Positions 8,451-17,236 of a DNA stretch of 53,686 nt are shown here, in pieces (positions within the stretch are counted from its first letter, which is position 1; each line of letters begins with the position of its first letter). The DNA lies in the IMG/VR virus record IMGVR_UViG_3300036822_000287, positions 1-53,686 of that record, one strand, 5' to 3'. This DNA comes from a virus. The translations under genes were made by a program, and so were the position numbers. Under the pieces are notes generated by a model. It was not told the DNA's origin, did not search any database, and worked only from the letters and a program-made list of their open reading frames with translations.

Positions 8451-9752
8451 ATGGTTATTGATGAATTTCTTCAGGCTCTTGGCGTGGAAAGTCTGCCTAC
8501 AGATTTTCAGTCATTAGATGCTTCTGTTGTGCAAAACAGTACAGCCCTGCTGGATGTAGCCAGTCTGTGTGCCGGGCTGTCAGATGCGCTGAATCAGGCT
8601 CAACAGAGTGTCAGTTTCTTCGGCACACAAACCGTTACGCTGGCAACGTTAATGCAGCAAGCGGCTGAGAGCGGAATATCAACGCTGCAAAATGAGCCGA
8701 TACAGACGGTTCTCGCTCAGGTTCAGCCTGGGGCTTCCGGCACATCAACCCTGGCAGCAACTCCTGCTTCGCCATCCCTGTTCACATCAGCCTCCGCGGC
8801 GTTTGGTGATCTGGATGACCAGTCGGTACGTCTGGCTCAAAGCTGGCAGGCATTTTTGCAGAACCAGGACGTCGGGGCTTTTGCACAGTCGCTGAGCGAT
8901 ATCGGCAGCGCGGTAGCAGGCGATGCCGATCAACTGACAAGTGCGAAACAGGAAGTCATGGACTTCTTTAACAGCATCAATGACGGAATTGCGTTTTTCG
9001 AAGAGTTACAGACTGTCATTACTGCTGTGGGTGAGGCCGAAGGTTTTGCCGCCACGATGGGAGAGTTGATGGCGTTGCCCTTCACCGCAATTGCAGCCGC
9101 TATTGTGGCCGTCGGTGCCGCGCTGGTTTATGCCTATCAGCAATACCAGGCGTTCAAACAGGGGGCCACTGATGGCCTGTTATACGACGTTTTCACCGGG
9201 TTCAGTGAATTACTGGTTAGTATTAGTGGCCTCTGGCGCTATGTGATGGACGAAGCCATTGAGAGTCTGCTCAAAATCAAATCAAATCTGCCAGGCTTTG
9301 CAGGCGGCGGTCTGAGTGATGAAGAGCAGGTGAGACTGACCCAATTGCAAAAACAGACCGCAAAAGGGTTGTCAGGTTATCAGAATACGGCTGTCACTCA
9401 GTATAAAAATGAGCGCCATGCCATTGAGGCCAAAGCCCGTGAGCAGAAAGCCAAAACACCCGCACCGCAACCTGCTCCTGCGCTTTCAGCGCTGCTCCCT
9501 TCACCCAATGCACTTTCTAACATTCCCGCGCACGGTGCGCTGACGCATCGCTCCCCAATGGCGGCAGCTTCGGTGGGACCATCAGGCGTGGAGCCTTCCG
9601 GCAGCACTCAGTTCTATATCGACACCCTCAATGTGACGGCAGATTCACCAGCTGAACTGGCCAGCAGCGTCGCACAGGAAGCCGATGTCGTTCATTCCCG
9701 GCATGTCTCTACCATGCTGAATTATTCCCGTGGGAAAGGAGTCAGACCATGA
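8451..9752 (+). CDS. Tape measure protein (short)
   Basis: A 433-residue protein, rich in Ala, Gln and Ser. It has a long helical N-terminal half, a hydrophobic segment at about 206-226 (L-P-F-T-A-I-A-A-A-I-V-A-V-G) and a Pro/Ala-rich linker near 340-380. Its position after the chaperone and before the Dit-like gene identifies it as the tape measure. Tail length scales with tape-measure length, so this would be a short tail; the Mu-like prophage tape measure (44930-47221) is 763 residues. The start is an ATG with GGGGAAAGA upstream. It overlaps the next gene by 4 bp (ATGA). Confidence 0.75.
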   Translation: MVIDEFLQALGVESLPTDFQSLDASVVQNSTALLDVASLCAGLSDALNQAQQSVSFFGTQTVTLATLMQQAAESGISTLQNEPIQTVLAQVQPGASGTSTLAATPASPSLFTSASAAFGDLDDQSVRLAQSWQAFLQNQDVGAFAQSLSDIGSAVAGDADQLTSAKQEVMDFFNSINDGIAFFEELQTVITAVGEAEGFAATMGELMALPFTAIAAAIVAVGAALVYAYQQYQAFKQGATDGLLYDVFTGFSELLVSISGLWRYVMDEAIESLLKIKSNLPGFAGGGLSDEEQVRLTQLQKQTAKGLSGYQNTAVTQYKNERHAIEAKAREQKAKTPAPQPAPALSALLPSPNALSNIPAHGALTHRSPMAAASVGPSGVEPSGSTQFYIDTLNVTADSPAELASSVAQEADVVHSRHVSTMLNYSRGKGVRP

Positions 9753-10543
9753 CTGAACAGGCCTTCATCTGGACGGAGACTGGCAGCACGTTTGCGCTGG
9801 ATGCCACGACCACAGAAAATCATGCCCGAACCTCACAAACGACGAGTAACCCCGTAGAGAGTGGCGCGGTGATTTCCGACCACACGATTATTGCACCCGC
9901 AACACTGACGCTGACTGGCGTGATGGTTGACGTCAATTCTGCGAAACCGCCACTGGAGAAACTGACGGGCGTGCTTCAGGCATTCATCGATAATCCGAAT
10001 TTCATTGATGATATCTCCATCCCCGGGACTCTGAAAAACATCACCGACCAGACCGTGGAATTCGTCGATCGCTCCATTGACCTGATTGCGACGACCATCT
10101 CCAGTCTTGTTGATGGCGTGAGCAGTGAGCAACGGGCCCTGGCGCCCTGGATCCCCACACTGTTCCCCTCCGATGCAGTCGATTTCAGTGACGGAAAGCT
10201 GCGGATTGCGCAGGCCTATGATCAGCTGTTTGCGATTCAGAAGTCAGGGTTGCCTGTCTCGGTGGTGACCTCTACGGCGCTTTACAGCAACATGATCATT
10301 ACCAGCGTCAAGGTCGATATTGATGCCTCTAAAGGGAATTTCGCCGTGTTTACCCTGGCGTTTCAGGAAGTTTTGATCGTAGATACGCAAAACACGAGTA
10401 TGACCAACACTCAGCATTCACAGCTCATTGGTACCTGTAGCGGCAGAACGGCTGCACAGACGGCAGCGCCACGCAATGCCGGGGAAGTAACGCCAACCAC
10501 CGTCAGTGAGTCTGATGCTGCTAAGTGGGGAGAAGTGTTATGA
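9749..10543 (+). CDS. Dit-like baseplate/hub protein
   Basis: A 264-residue protein that starts F-I-W-T-E-T-G-S-T-F-A-L-D. The N-terminal domain reads as a Dit-like domain (S-N-P-V-E-S-G-A-V-I-S-D-H, then T-L-T-L-T-G-V-M-V-D-V). It is followed by a helical stretch around residues 95-125 and a beta-rich part (I-I-T-S-V-K-V-D-I-D and F-T-L-A-F-Q-E-V). This kind of protein sits after the tape measure and links the tube end to the baseplate hub. Its start overlaps the tape-measure stop and its stop overlaps the next ATG, so translation is tightly coupled. Confidence 0.65.
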   Translation: MTEQAFIWTETGSTFALDATTTENHARTSQTTSNPVESGAVISDHTIIAPATLTLTGVMVDVNSAKPPLEKLTGVLQAFIDNPNFIDDISIPGTLKNITDQTVEFVDRSIDLIATTISSLVDGVSSEQRALAPWIPTLFPSDAVDFSDGKLRIAQAYDQLFAIQKSGLPVSVVTSTALYSNMIITSVKVDIDASKGNFAVFTLAFQEVLIVDTQNTSMTNTQHSQLIGTCSGRTAAQTAAPRNAGEVTPTTVSESDAAKWGEVL

Positions 10544-10854
10544 ACATCTGGAAAATTCCGGTAAACAGTTCCCCCCGCCAGAGCATGCGCTTTCAGGTCG
10601 GCGACCTGCACGTAGGGCTTACGCTGTACTACAACCCGGTACCGGACGGTGGCACATGGGTGATGGATTTAATCGATGCCGACAGCAATGACGTTCTGGT
10701 GAGTGGATATAGTCTGGTCTGTGGTGTCCCTATTCTTAAACGCACCACGCTGCCGTTCTGGTTTCGTCTTGTAGATATCAGCGGACTGCATCTGAACCCC
10801 TATAACGGCAATGATCTGGGCACCCGCTGTCTGCTCTATGTCGTGGAGAAATAA
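10540..10854 (+). CDS. Baseplate plug-like protein
   Basis: A 104-residue protein. The ATG at 10540 overlaps the upstream TGA, and I prefer it to an in-frame ATG at 10525. The sequence (I-P-V-N-S-S-P-R-Q-S-M-R-F, then L-T-L-Y-Y-N, W-V-M-D-L-I-D-A-D, and near the end N-D-L-G-T-R-C-L-L-Y-V-V) fits the small beta-barrel plug family (Pam3 gp18-like) that closes the hub beneath the tape measure. Its position between the Dit-like and hub genes agrees. It ends 1 bp before the next start. Confidence 0.6.
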   Translation: MNIWKIPVNSSPRQSMRFQVGDLHVGLTLYYNPVPDGGTWVMDLIDADSNDVLVSGYSLVCGVPILKRTTLPFWFRLVDISGLHLNPYNGNDLGTRCLLYVVEK

Positions 10855-10855
10855 G

Positions 10856-11803
10856 ATGCGGGAATATGGACGTCAGTATGTACTGCAGATTGGTGAAGAT
10901 GGTGATGCCTTGATCATCAATAATCTGCGCATCAACTTTTCCTTCAGCCACACACACGACAAGACGGCGAATACCGGCACCATTAAGGTGTACAACCTCA
11001 GTCGGGATACCATAAATCAGATCCAGACAGGCAAAGCTGACCGCTACCACCAGGTCACATTGTCGGTGGGTTACGGCGATCTGAACGATGTGCGAACGCT
11101 GTTTACCGGACAGCTGAGCAATGCAGTGGTCAACAAGGGAGGCTCCGCTACACAGACATCTACTCCTGCGACCGGACAAACGACCAAAGCCGGCGCAAGC
11201 ACGTCAGGCGCTGAAGTGGATTCCATACTGGAATTGACCTGCGACGACGGCGGTGTGGCATCGCGTAACGCCATGATGAACACCTCCTTTGCTGCAGGCA
11301 GTTCTCATGCTGAGCTGGTGAAAGCCTGCGCATCAACAATGACGGGTGTGATCCCCGGACTGGTGGGAATTGCCAGCAATCTGGTGCTGACCCGGGGTCG
11401 CGTCTGCTATGGCATGACGCGCCATATCCTGACGCAAATTGCCAGTCATCATGACGCAGACTGGTCCATTCAGCATGGCTATCTGATGATTATGGCATCT
11501 GATTATGTTCGCCCGGAGTCGGCCGTGGTGCTGAGCCAGCAAACGGGCATGATTGGCGCGCCCAAAAAATCGGGAGACAAGGTGACGGTGACCTGCCTGT
11601 TACGCCCGGAGATTCTGATTCACTCGAAAGTCCGGATAGATTCCATCAATGACAGCTTTGATGGGGAGTACAAAGTAGTGGATATAAAATCAGAAGGCGA
11701 TACGCACGCTAATTCCTGGAAAAGCACGCTGGAGCTGAAACTCCCTGAAAGTGGTGCGTTTAAATCCGCTACCAAGGCCAATTCCGCCGGAGGAAAAGCA
11801 TGA
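10856..11803 (+). CDS. Baseplate hub protein (gp27-like)
   Basis: A 315-residue protein. I chose the ATG at 10856, 1 bp after the upstream stop (GAGAAATAAG before it), over an in-frame ATG at 10811. It starts E-Y-G-R-Q-Y-V-L-Q-I-G, contains N-T-G-T-I-K-V-Y-N-L-S (about 42-52) and F-T-G-Q-L (about 83-87), and has a Ser/Thr/Ala linker (about 95-118) before two more domains. This is the general pattern of hub proteins in the gp27/D class that form the cup under the tube and hold the spike. The spike gene follows with a 4-bp overlap. Confidence 0.65.
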   Translation: MREYGRQYVLQIGEDGDALIINNLRINFSFSHTHDKTANTGTIKVYNLSRDTINQIQTGKADRYHQVTLSVGYGDLNDVRTLFTGQLSNAVVNKGGSATQTSTPATGQTTKAGASTSGAEVDSILELTCDDGGVASRNAMMNTSFAAGSSHAELVKACASTMTGVIPGLVGIASNLVLTRGRVCYGMTRHILTQIASHHDADWSIQHGYLMIMASDYVRPESAVVLSQQTGMIGAPKKSGDKVTVTCLLRPEILIHSKVRIDSINDSFDGEYKVVDIKSEGDTHANSWKSTLELKLPESGAFKSATKANSAGGKA

Positions 11804-12540
11804 TCTACCCACGAGAAAATACCTCCCTGGAAGGCATCATTAATAACGCGCTCGCCGATCACGCAACCCATTTTCGCGTGGCAGTACCTGGCATTATTGA
11901 CAGTTTTGATGCTGTTAAACAAACAGCCACCGTAATTGTGGCGTGCTCCGGCAGTGACAGCGATGGCAGTGAAATGCGCCTGCCGCCGTTGCTCGACGTA
12001 CCAGTAAGCTTCCCTCGTGGTGGTGGATTTGCCGTCACTTTTCCGGTTGTACCGGGTGATGAAGGCCTGCTTGTCTTTTCCGATCGCTGCATTGATGGCT
12101 GGCATCAAAACGGCAAGCCGGGTATTCCGCCGGACTATCGTCTGCATGATTTGAGTGATGCCAGTTTTATTCCGGGTATAAGTTCGCTGGGACGCGTCAT
12201 TTCTGAACACCGCACTGACGCGATTATGTTGCGCCAGCTCGACGGGAACGGCTATGTGTCCATTGACACTGACGGCAATGTCGATATCGATGGGGCAATA
12301 CTGCGGGTGCATTGTCCGGTTGAATTTATGCAATCCGTCACGATGGATGACACGCTGAATGTCGCTAAAACCCTGACTTACCAGGGGGGTATGAGCGGCA
12401 GCGGTGGTGATGGTGTTGTGGCTTCCTTCAATGGTGCTATCACCGTGAACGGGGATGCCATTATCAGCAATATCAGCTACGGCGGCCACACCCATCAGGA
12501 ACATGGGGATGGCGGCGGGATCACAGGAGGACCGCAATGA
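11800..12540 (+). CDS. Membrane-puncturing spike (gp138 family)
   Basis: A 246-residue protein. The N-terminal OB-like domain (residues about 15-110: F-R-V-A-V-P-G-I-I-D-S-F-D, then L-P-P-L-L-D-V-P-V-S-F-P-R-G-G-G, then G-D-E-G-L-L-V-F-S-D-R) is the gp138 N-terminal domain. It is followed by a beta-helical part with repeated D-G-N-G, D-G-N-V and D-G-A motifs and a tip region G-G-H-T-H-Q-E-H with histidines in HxH spacing, which bind a metal ion in such spikes. It is the tail tip that pierces the outer membrane. It overlaps both neighbours by 4 bp. Confidence 0.8.
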   Translation: MIYPRENTSLEGIINNALADHATHFRVAVPGIIDSFDAVKQTATVIVACSGSDSDGSEMRLPPLLDVPVSFPRGGGFAVTFPVVPGDEGLLVFSDRCIDGWHQNGKPGIPPDYRLHDLSDASFIPGISSLGRVISEHRTDAIMLRQLDGNGYVSIDTDGNVDIDGAILRVHCPVEFMQSVTMDDTLNVAKTLTYQGGMSGSGGDGVVASFNGAITVNGDAIISNISYGGHTHQEHGDGGGITGGPQ

Positions 12541-12884
12541 GAACCCGGAGAATCAATGACAATAATGACTGGCTTTTCGGCGCCGGTCGCCAGAGTTATC
12601 TCTCTGGCTCTGACGCGGTGGCACAGAAGGTGTTAACCCGACTTCAGTCATTTAAAGGAAACTGGTTTTTAAATCTCGACGCCGGTATCAACTGGGTTGC
12701 TGAGATGGAACAACGCGGTCAGCAACCTTTACTGGAAGCCAGTGTAAAAACAACCATTCTGAATACCCGGGGCGTGGTATCGCTTAATACCTTCAGTCCG
12801 TCATGGGACGCCCGCAACCGGAAATTAACCATCACTGCCAGCTACACCGATATCTACGGTGTTACAAATGAGGTCACGGTGTAA
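12537..12884 (+). CDS. Baseplate wedge protein (gp25/W-like)
   Basis: A 115-residue protein with D-A-V-A-Q-K-V-L-T-R-L-Q, then W-F-L-N-L-D-A-G-I-N-W, and a C-terminal R-K-L-T-I-T-A-S-Y-T-D-I-Y-G. This is the gp25 fold found at the centre of all contractile baseplates, where it contacts the first sheath ring. The start overlaps the spike stop and its last base is the first base of the J gene (GTAATGG), the usual W-J coupling. Confidence 0.75.
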   Translation: MRTRRINDNNDWLFGAGRQSYLSGSDAVAQKVLTRLQSFKGNWFLNLDAGINWVAEMEQRGQQPLLEASVKTTILNTRGVVSLNTFSPSWDARNRKLTITASYTDIYGVTNEVTV

Positions 12885-14035
12885 TGGGACAGTTAACCCC
12901 TCAGGGCTATGTAGCCGATACGTTTAATGACATCTTCAACCAGTTTATTACCGGCCTGAAAGGTATCTATGGCGATGATATCCTGGTCGATCCGGACGAC
13001 CCGGATGGACAACTTGCCGGTATCCTGGCACAAATGCGTGCCGATATCGAAGGCACAATTCTGGCAATTTATCAGGCAAACGATCCGGATAATGCTACGG
13101 GAGCGTGGCTTGAGCAGAAAGTCGCTTATGCCGGGCTTGAACGCCGTGCCGCTCAGTATTCCTACCTTCGCGATGTTGCGTTGACCGGATCGGCCGGGGT
13201 GCTGATTAAATCGGGCGCTATTGTCCGTGATGACAGCGGTGTCCAGTGGATAAGTCAGACCGATGTGACGCTTGATGATGACGGAAATGGCGTTCAGGAT
13301 TTTCGCTCGCAGTCACTCGGGCAATATCAGGTGGCCGCCCATATTTCACTGACTATCATGACGGTAGTCGCGGGCTGGCAGACAGCGGCCACACAATACT
13401 CGTCAGAGACCGGGCTCGAAGAGGAAACTGACCCCCAGCTTCTGGCTCGCTTTTACCGTTCGCGCAGCAAACCCGCTGTGAACTGTGTGGATGGTACGGT
13501 GGCGGATATTTATGCTCTGCCAGATGTCAGTGAAGTGGTGTCCCTCGAAAACAGCAGCGACGAAGTCGATGGCAATGGCGTGAATGCACATACGGTCAAT
13601 TATGTTGTTGATGGCGGCGATAATTCTCAGATTGCGAAAGCCATATACCGCAACTGGCCGGGAACAGGCCTGCAGGGCGATATTTCTGTGCCGGTGACTC
13701 GCTACAGTGGCAATACCGTCGATATTCAGTTTGACCGGCCCACCCCCGTGGATGTGTCCACGGAGATAACTGTTGGCCGACGTAAGAATTTCACGTATGT
13801 CGACACCACCCAGATAATCGCTCAGGTGATGAGTATGCAGTTCTCTATTGGTGAATCCGTTTATCAGGCGGATATTTCAGATGTCGTGAATCAGACCTCC
13901 GGTGTGTATGTGAAATCGATTTTACTGGGGCGTGACGGTGATGAGCTGGCTGACATCGACGTACTGAAGATGACTGCCCGCGAAAAGGCCCGTTTCCTTA
14001 GTGGCAATGTCACTGTGACCGTGGTGGACGAATGA
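12884..14035 (+). CDS. Baseplate protein J
   Basis: A 383-residue protein of the J/gp47 family. It begins L-T-P-Q-G-Y-V-A-D-T-F-N and has the usual D-P-D-D-P-D-G-Q-L-A-G-I-L, A-Y-A-G-L-E-R-R, E-T-G-L-E-E-E-T-D-P-Q-L-L-A-R-F-Y-R and a V-S-L-E-N-S-S-D motif. The protein forms the baseplate wedge arms with the gp25-like protein and the following DUF2612 protein. Length and order are normal. It ends 1 bp before the next start. Confidence 0.85.
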   Translation: MGQLTPQGYVADTFNDIFNQFITGLKGIYGDDILVDPDDPDGQLAGILAQMRADIEGTILAIYQANDPDNATGAWLEQKVAYAGLERRAAQYSYLRDVALTGSAGVLIKSGAIVRDDSGVQWISQTDVTLDDDGNGVQDFRSQSLGQYQVAAHISLTIMTVVAGWQTAATQYSSETGLEEETDPQLLARFYRSRSKPAVNCVDGTVADIYALPDVSEVVSLENSSDEVDGNGVNAHTVNYVVDGGDNSQIAKAIYRNWPGTGLQGDISVPVTRYSGNTVDIQFDRPTPVDVSTEITVGRRKNFTYVDTTQIIAQVMSMQFSIGESVYQADISDVVNQTSGVYVKSILLGRDGDELADIDVLKMTAREKARFLSGNVTVTVVDE

Positions 14036-14036
14036 T

Positions 14037-14612
14037 ATGGCTGAATATGCAGACCTTCTGATCGTCCAGTATGCCGGTAAGCCGAATGCTACCGCGACCA
14101 TCCGGTTGTTGAGCGAGCAGTGGACGCAGTCATTTGAGGGGGCCACCAGTATTCCGGAAATGCTCAATATCGATACTGCGGCAGGCGTGAACCTGAATAT
14201 CGTGGGGAAAATCGTAGGACAGGACCGCACGTTGCCCGCGGCTGTTCCCCGGGAGTTTTTTGCTTTTGAAGGCAACCTCACAACCAAAGGGTACCAGGCA
14301 AACGGACAAGGAGGGTCACCCTGGTACCGGAAAGGAGATGCCCTTGAAAGTTCTGGTGAACTCTCCGATTCGGAAATGCGCATTCTAATCAAAGCGCGAA
14401 CCATCAAAAACTTCAGCCGCTGCAGCATGGATGATGTCGAGCGTGCCTGTGAAGTGCTGTTTGGCAAGAATGGGTATCAGATAACGGTAACAGCCCCCTG
14501 CGTCTGGACCATTACCACACAGCGTGCAGACCCATTTGTGCTGTACGCCGCTCAGGAACTGGACGTTCTGCCCAGAGCTGCGGGCGTTCGCTATGAATTT
14601 ACAGAGGAGTAA
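14037..14612 (+). CDS. Baseplate protein, DUF2612 (P2 I-like)
   Basis: A 191-residue protein with Y-A-D-L-L-I-V-Q-Y-x-G-K-P-N-A, then N-I-V-G-K-I-V-G-Q-D-R, and S-D-S-E-M-R-I-L-I-K-A-R. This is the DUF2612 pattern; the family takes the place of P2 gpI, joining the J wedge to the tail fibre. The order J, DUF2612, fibre supports this. The start is 1 bp after the J stop, and the fibre gene begins 3 bp after its stop. Confidence 0.8.
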   Translation: MAEYADLLIVQYAGKPNATATIRLLSEQWTQSFEGATSIPEMLNIDTAAGVNLNIVGKIVGQDRTLPAAVPREFFAFEGNLTTKGYQANGQGGSPWYRKGDALESSGELSDSEMRILIKARTIKNFSRCSMDDVERACEVLFGKNGYQITVTAPCVWTITTQRADPFVLYAAQELDVLPRAAGVRYEFTEE

Positions 14613-14615
14613 ACC

Positions 14616-15584
14616 ATGACTCAAGGTATCCGCCCGGACGGGCAAATTTTTGCTTCTGACGCCAGTGACGGTGAGCTGGAAGCCTTCCCGGCAACTGCTC
14701 GTGGCTGGGGTGTGACCGTCGATGGGAAAGATGAAGCTGGTAATAGTGTTGTTGAAGCCACCAATGGCATCCCACCGATGGAGTGGGATAACGGGCAACG
14801 TAATAAAGTGGACAATAATATCTGGTGGTTGATGCAGCATGCCATTCCGGAGTGGCAGGCTGGTAACTGGGATGCCGGTGCGTTTGTACGGTATAACTCT
14901 GTGGTGTATTACAACGCAACGGATGCGGAAATCTCAGGTGAGCCAGGGGACAGTGCTGACTGGACATCGATACTTCCATTGAATGGGGCTGATGGTCGTT
15001 ATTTGCAGGTGAATAACAACTTGTCGGAGATTGCGGCGAAGGGGGCTGATGCGCAAACTCAGGCCCGTATAAATCTTGGTTTGAATGATACAGATGCAAT
15101 CACAAAATTAATTTACCCTGTTGGTGCCGTAATAATGAATAAAGGGACTAATCCTGCAACATATTTAGGGTTTGGGACATGGACACAAAGGAGTGGCGCT
15201 ATTTATGGTGGCGGGAGCGTAACTGATTCCGATAGCAATATACAGACGTTTGCTACAGGGAGTGTCTCTGGTTATTTTAGAGCTCATCGCTCTCATTTAT
15301 ATAGCGACTCGATATCGGTGAGTGTTAGCGGTACCACTAATAGTACAGGGGGCCACTTACATGCTGCGCCAGTTGAGAAAGGAAATGGTCCAACTGCCTC
15401 TCAATCAATTGCAGGTAGTGCCTGGGGAGGATCGCGAGAAAATACGACAACTAATGCAGGGACATCCACTGATGGAGCGCATACACATACTGTTACAAGC
15501 TCCGGGTCTTTTTCCCTAGGCGCAAATACCAATAACTTTGTAACACCTGGTTATGCATTTTCTGTATGGGAACGGACGGCATAA
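14616..15584 (+). CDS. Tail fibre / collar-domain protein, copy 2
   Basis: A 322-residue paralogue of the fibre at 3437-4363 and the one that belongs to this operon by position. The N-terminal 150 residues of the two align along their length (Q-G-I-R-P-D-G-Q-I-F-A, G-I-P-P-M-E-W-D-N-G-Q, N-L-S-E-I-A). The collar motif Y-P-V-G-A-V-I-M-N-K-G is near residue 168, and the C-terminus is Gly/Thr/His-rich (G-G-H-L-H-A-A, D-G-A-H-T-H-T-V) and ends F-S-V-W-E-R-T-A. The C-terminal halves of the copies differ. The start has ACAGAGGAGT upstream. Each paired-histidine site may bind metal in the trimer tip. No fibre chaperone gene follows. Confidence 0.8.
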   Translation: MTQGIRPDGQIFASDASDGELEAFPATARGWGVTVDGKDEAGNSVVEATNGIPPMEWDNGQRNKVDNNIWWLMQHAIPEWQAGNWDAGAFVRYNSVVYYNATDAEISGEPGDSADWTSILPLNGADGRYLQVNNNLSEIAAKGADAQTQARINLGLNDTDAITKLIYPVGAVIMNKGTNPATYLGFGTWTQRSGAIYGGGSVTDSDSNIQTFATGSVSGYFRAHRSHLYSDSISVSVSGTTNSTGGHLHAAPVEKGNGPTASQSIAGSAWGGSRENTTTNAGTSTDGAHTHTVTSSGSFSLGANTNNFVTPGYAFSVWERTA

Positions 15585-15778
15585 TAAAATTCATATCATC
15601 CAAATTGCTTGGAATGCTGTTAAACAACACATGAAGTTAAACATCATTCCACATAGGATACCCTCCCTCAGAACTGAACTCATCATAGCTGAACACTTTT
15701 AGATTTCTTAAAAGTGTTCAATAACACTGTATAAAAATCATAATAAATGCCATAGTAGTATTAAATTTCTCTAATCAA

Positions 15779-16686
15779 ATGAAAAACATGTTAATCTCTA
15801 AATTTCTGCATTGGGAAGAGTGTTCGTTAAAAAGTTATGGAACTGTTTGCCAGCTTTAAGGTTTTAATTGCGAATCATCTCCCGAATTCTTATCGTTTAT
15901 GATGCGCCATAATTCTCCTTTACGTTTTTTTGAATATAAAAGAAAAGGAAATATCCTTGGTGGGGTTTGCGTTGACCAAGGGTGGCTTGCAAATGATATA
16001 AAGAATAAAAATAGGTCTTTGCAGTCATTACCAATCCCAACAGCTTCAATCTACCTTCCTTTCGACATGAACTCGCCAGGGGAATCAATAATCCCATTTA
16101 AATCTAAATGCTTGCACCCACTTCAAAAAGACTTATTTGTAAACACTTCTTATAATTTATTTAGTAAGCGAAAAATTGGTTTGGTAAAATCTTTTCCTTC
16201 GGGCTTCTCCAAGAAAACAATATCTACTCGCGAAAGAGAAATTAGAAAGTTCCTTGCTGTTGGTGGAGCATTTGTTCCCATCAGTGATTTGGATAGTAAT
16301 TATTTCTTCGATATATATCGAGAGTTGTTTTTCGCTCGACGTAAACGAGAGATCATTGAACAAGATTTAAATAGGATTTTTTCAATGAGTTTCATCATTG
16401 TTTTAAAGGTGATGTTATTTTTTTAAATAATGAATCTATAGCGATCCAATTACTTCTTTCTGTATCTAGTCAAGCAGGTTACTTTGTGGATTTCATTAAT
16501 ATAGGCTACACACAAGAAAGCCCGCTAAATTCGTTGGGTACTATACTCATGTGGCGAAATCTAACTTCGCTGACAGCTGAAGCCGCTGAAAAAAATCAGA
16601 ATCTGTTCTACTCTTATGGATTTATGTCTGGGGAGTACAAAACTAGATGGTGTAACTCTTTATCTGTAGGGCGTGCTATATGTTGA
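15779..16686 (+). pseudogene. Mig-14-family protein, broken
   Basis: Translating through the breaks gives about 302 residues, the length of the Mig-14 family (FemX/GNAT-like acyltransferase fold; known in Salmonella for resistance to antimicrobial peptides). From the ATG at 15779 the frame reads L-H-W-E-E-C-S-L-K-S-Y-G, then a TAA at 15857-15859, then resumes with S-P-E-F-L-S-F-M-M. It runs to about 16376, where a T run needs one more T (I-F-F-N-E-F-H-H-C-F-K-G-D-V-I-F-L-N-N). The last part (A-I-Q-L-L, F-V-D-F-I-N-I-G-Y, M-S-G-E-Y-K-T-R-W-C) matches conserved Mig-14 features as I recall them. It is AT-richer than the tail genes. It has two lesions, so it is a relic. It sits exactly between the two phage-derived blocks. 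Confidence 0.75.
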
Positions 16687-17230
16687 TTACTCAATGTTAG
16701 GATAGTGCACTTGAGGTTGAGGCTGTATCCGTTGTACAACTTTGTTACACGTTTAAAACGCAGCGGCAGTCCTTACTTACCTTGGAGGTCGTAAATACGT
16801 ATATGGCTATAATGCGAGCTTTCTAACATAAGTGACTTCTTTTTCTAAATTCAATATGCTGTGATTCGAGTAATAAAAATCCTCTCTGAGAGGTATTCTT
16901 GAATAAATCATATTTGCAAAAAATTCTCGAAACAAGTTGGTACCAGTCGGGCGGTACGCATATTTTCAGACATATCAGTCTTCGTCATTTTATTCAGCGC
17001 AATCACCATGAGTCATAGCCTCCGCAACACGCAGTATCAATGAACATCCGAGTAACTGTTTTACCCGCACATCGCCGTTTCCACTATCGAGCCTGTCTAT
17101 TTCCACCACGCTTATTCCCGCTCAGCCGCTGATTAGCAACAGCACGGTTACGATCTATGTACCCACCCAGCCAGTACTCTGCCCCCTTTGGGCAGGTATG
17201 AGAGCACTGATTTACTTACTATTGAGATGT
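16687..17230. other. Intergenic between the mig-14 relic and the Mu-like left end
   Basis: No gene is supported on either strand; all frames have stops at short intervals. A hairpin CTGCCC-N5-GGGCAG (17179-17195) has no T run. The base composition becomes more even from about 16980, which may mark other eroded DNA, but I recognise nothing in it. The junction between host DNA and the Mu-like element should be near the right end of this stretch. Confidence 0.45.
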
Positions 17231-17236
17231 GCGATC

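Larger units (their letters stand above)
3437..15584 (+). mobile_element. Headless contractile-tail module (prophage remnant or tailocin-like)
   Basis: Fourteen co-directional genes encode a nearly complete contractile tail: connector, neck proteins, sheath, tube, chaperone, tape measure, hub, plug, spike, gp25, J, DUF2612 protein and fibre, preceded by a second fibre gene. Starts and stops overlap (ATGA, GTG/ATG junctions) and no gene in the tail series is interrupted. No terminase, portal, capsid, integrase, repressor or lysis gene is present between the IS remnant and the mig-14 relic. The connector and neck genes argue for descent from a full phage by loss of the head half. The intact state of the tail genes, compared with broken neighbours on both sides, argues that the tail may be retained for a function such as an R-type bacteriocin. 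No lysis gene is seen, which such a particle would need from elsewhere. Confidence 0.75.

Noticed and set aside
11620-12537. 305-codon minus-strand frame
   Set aside because: It lies fully opposite the hub and spike genes, has Met/His/Arg-rich shadow composition and no ribosome site.
17179-17195. Hairpin CTGCCC-N5-GGGCAG as a terminator
   Set aside because: No T run follows on either strand and no gene ends nearby.
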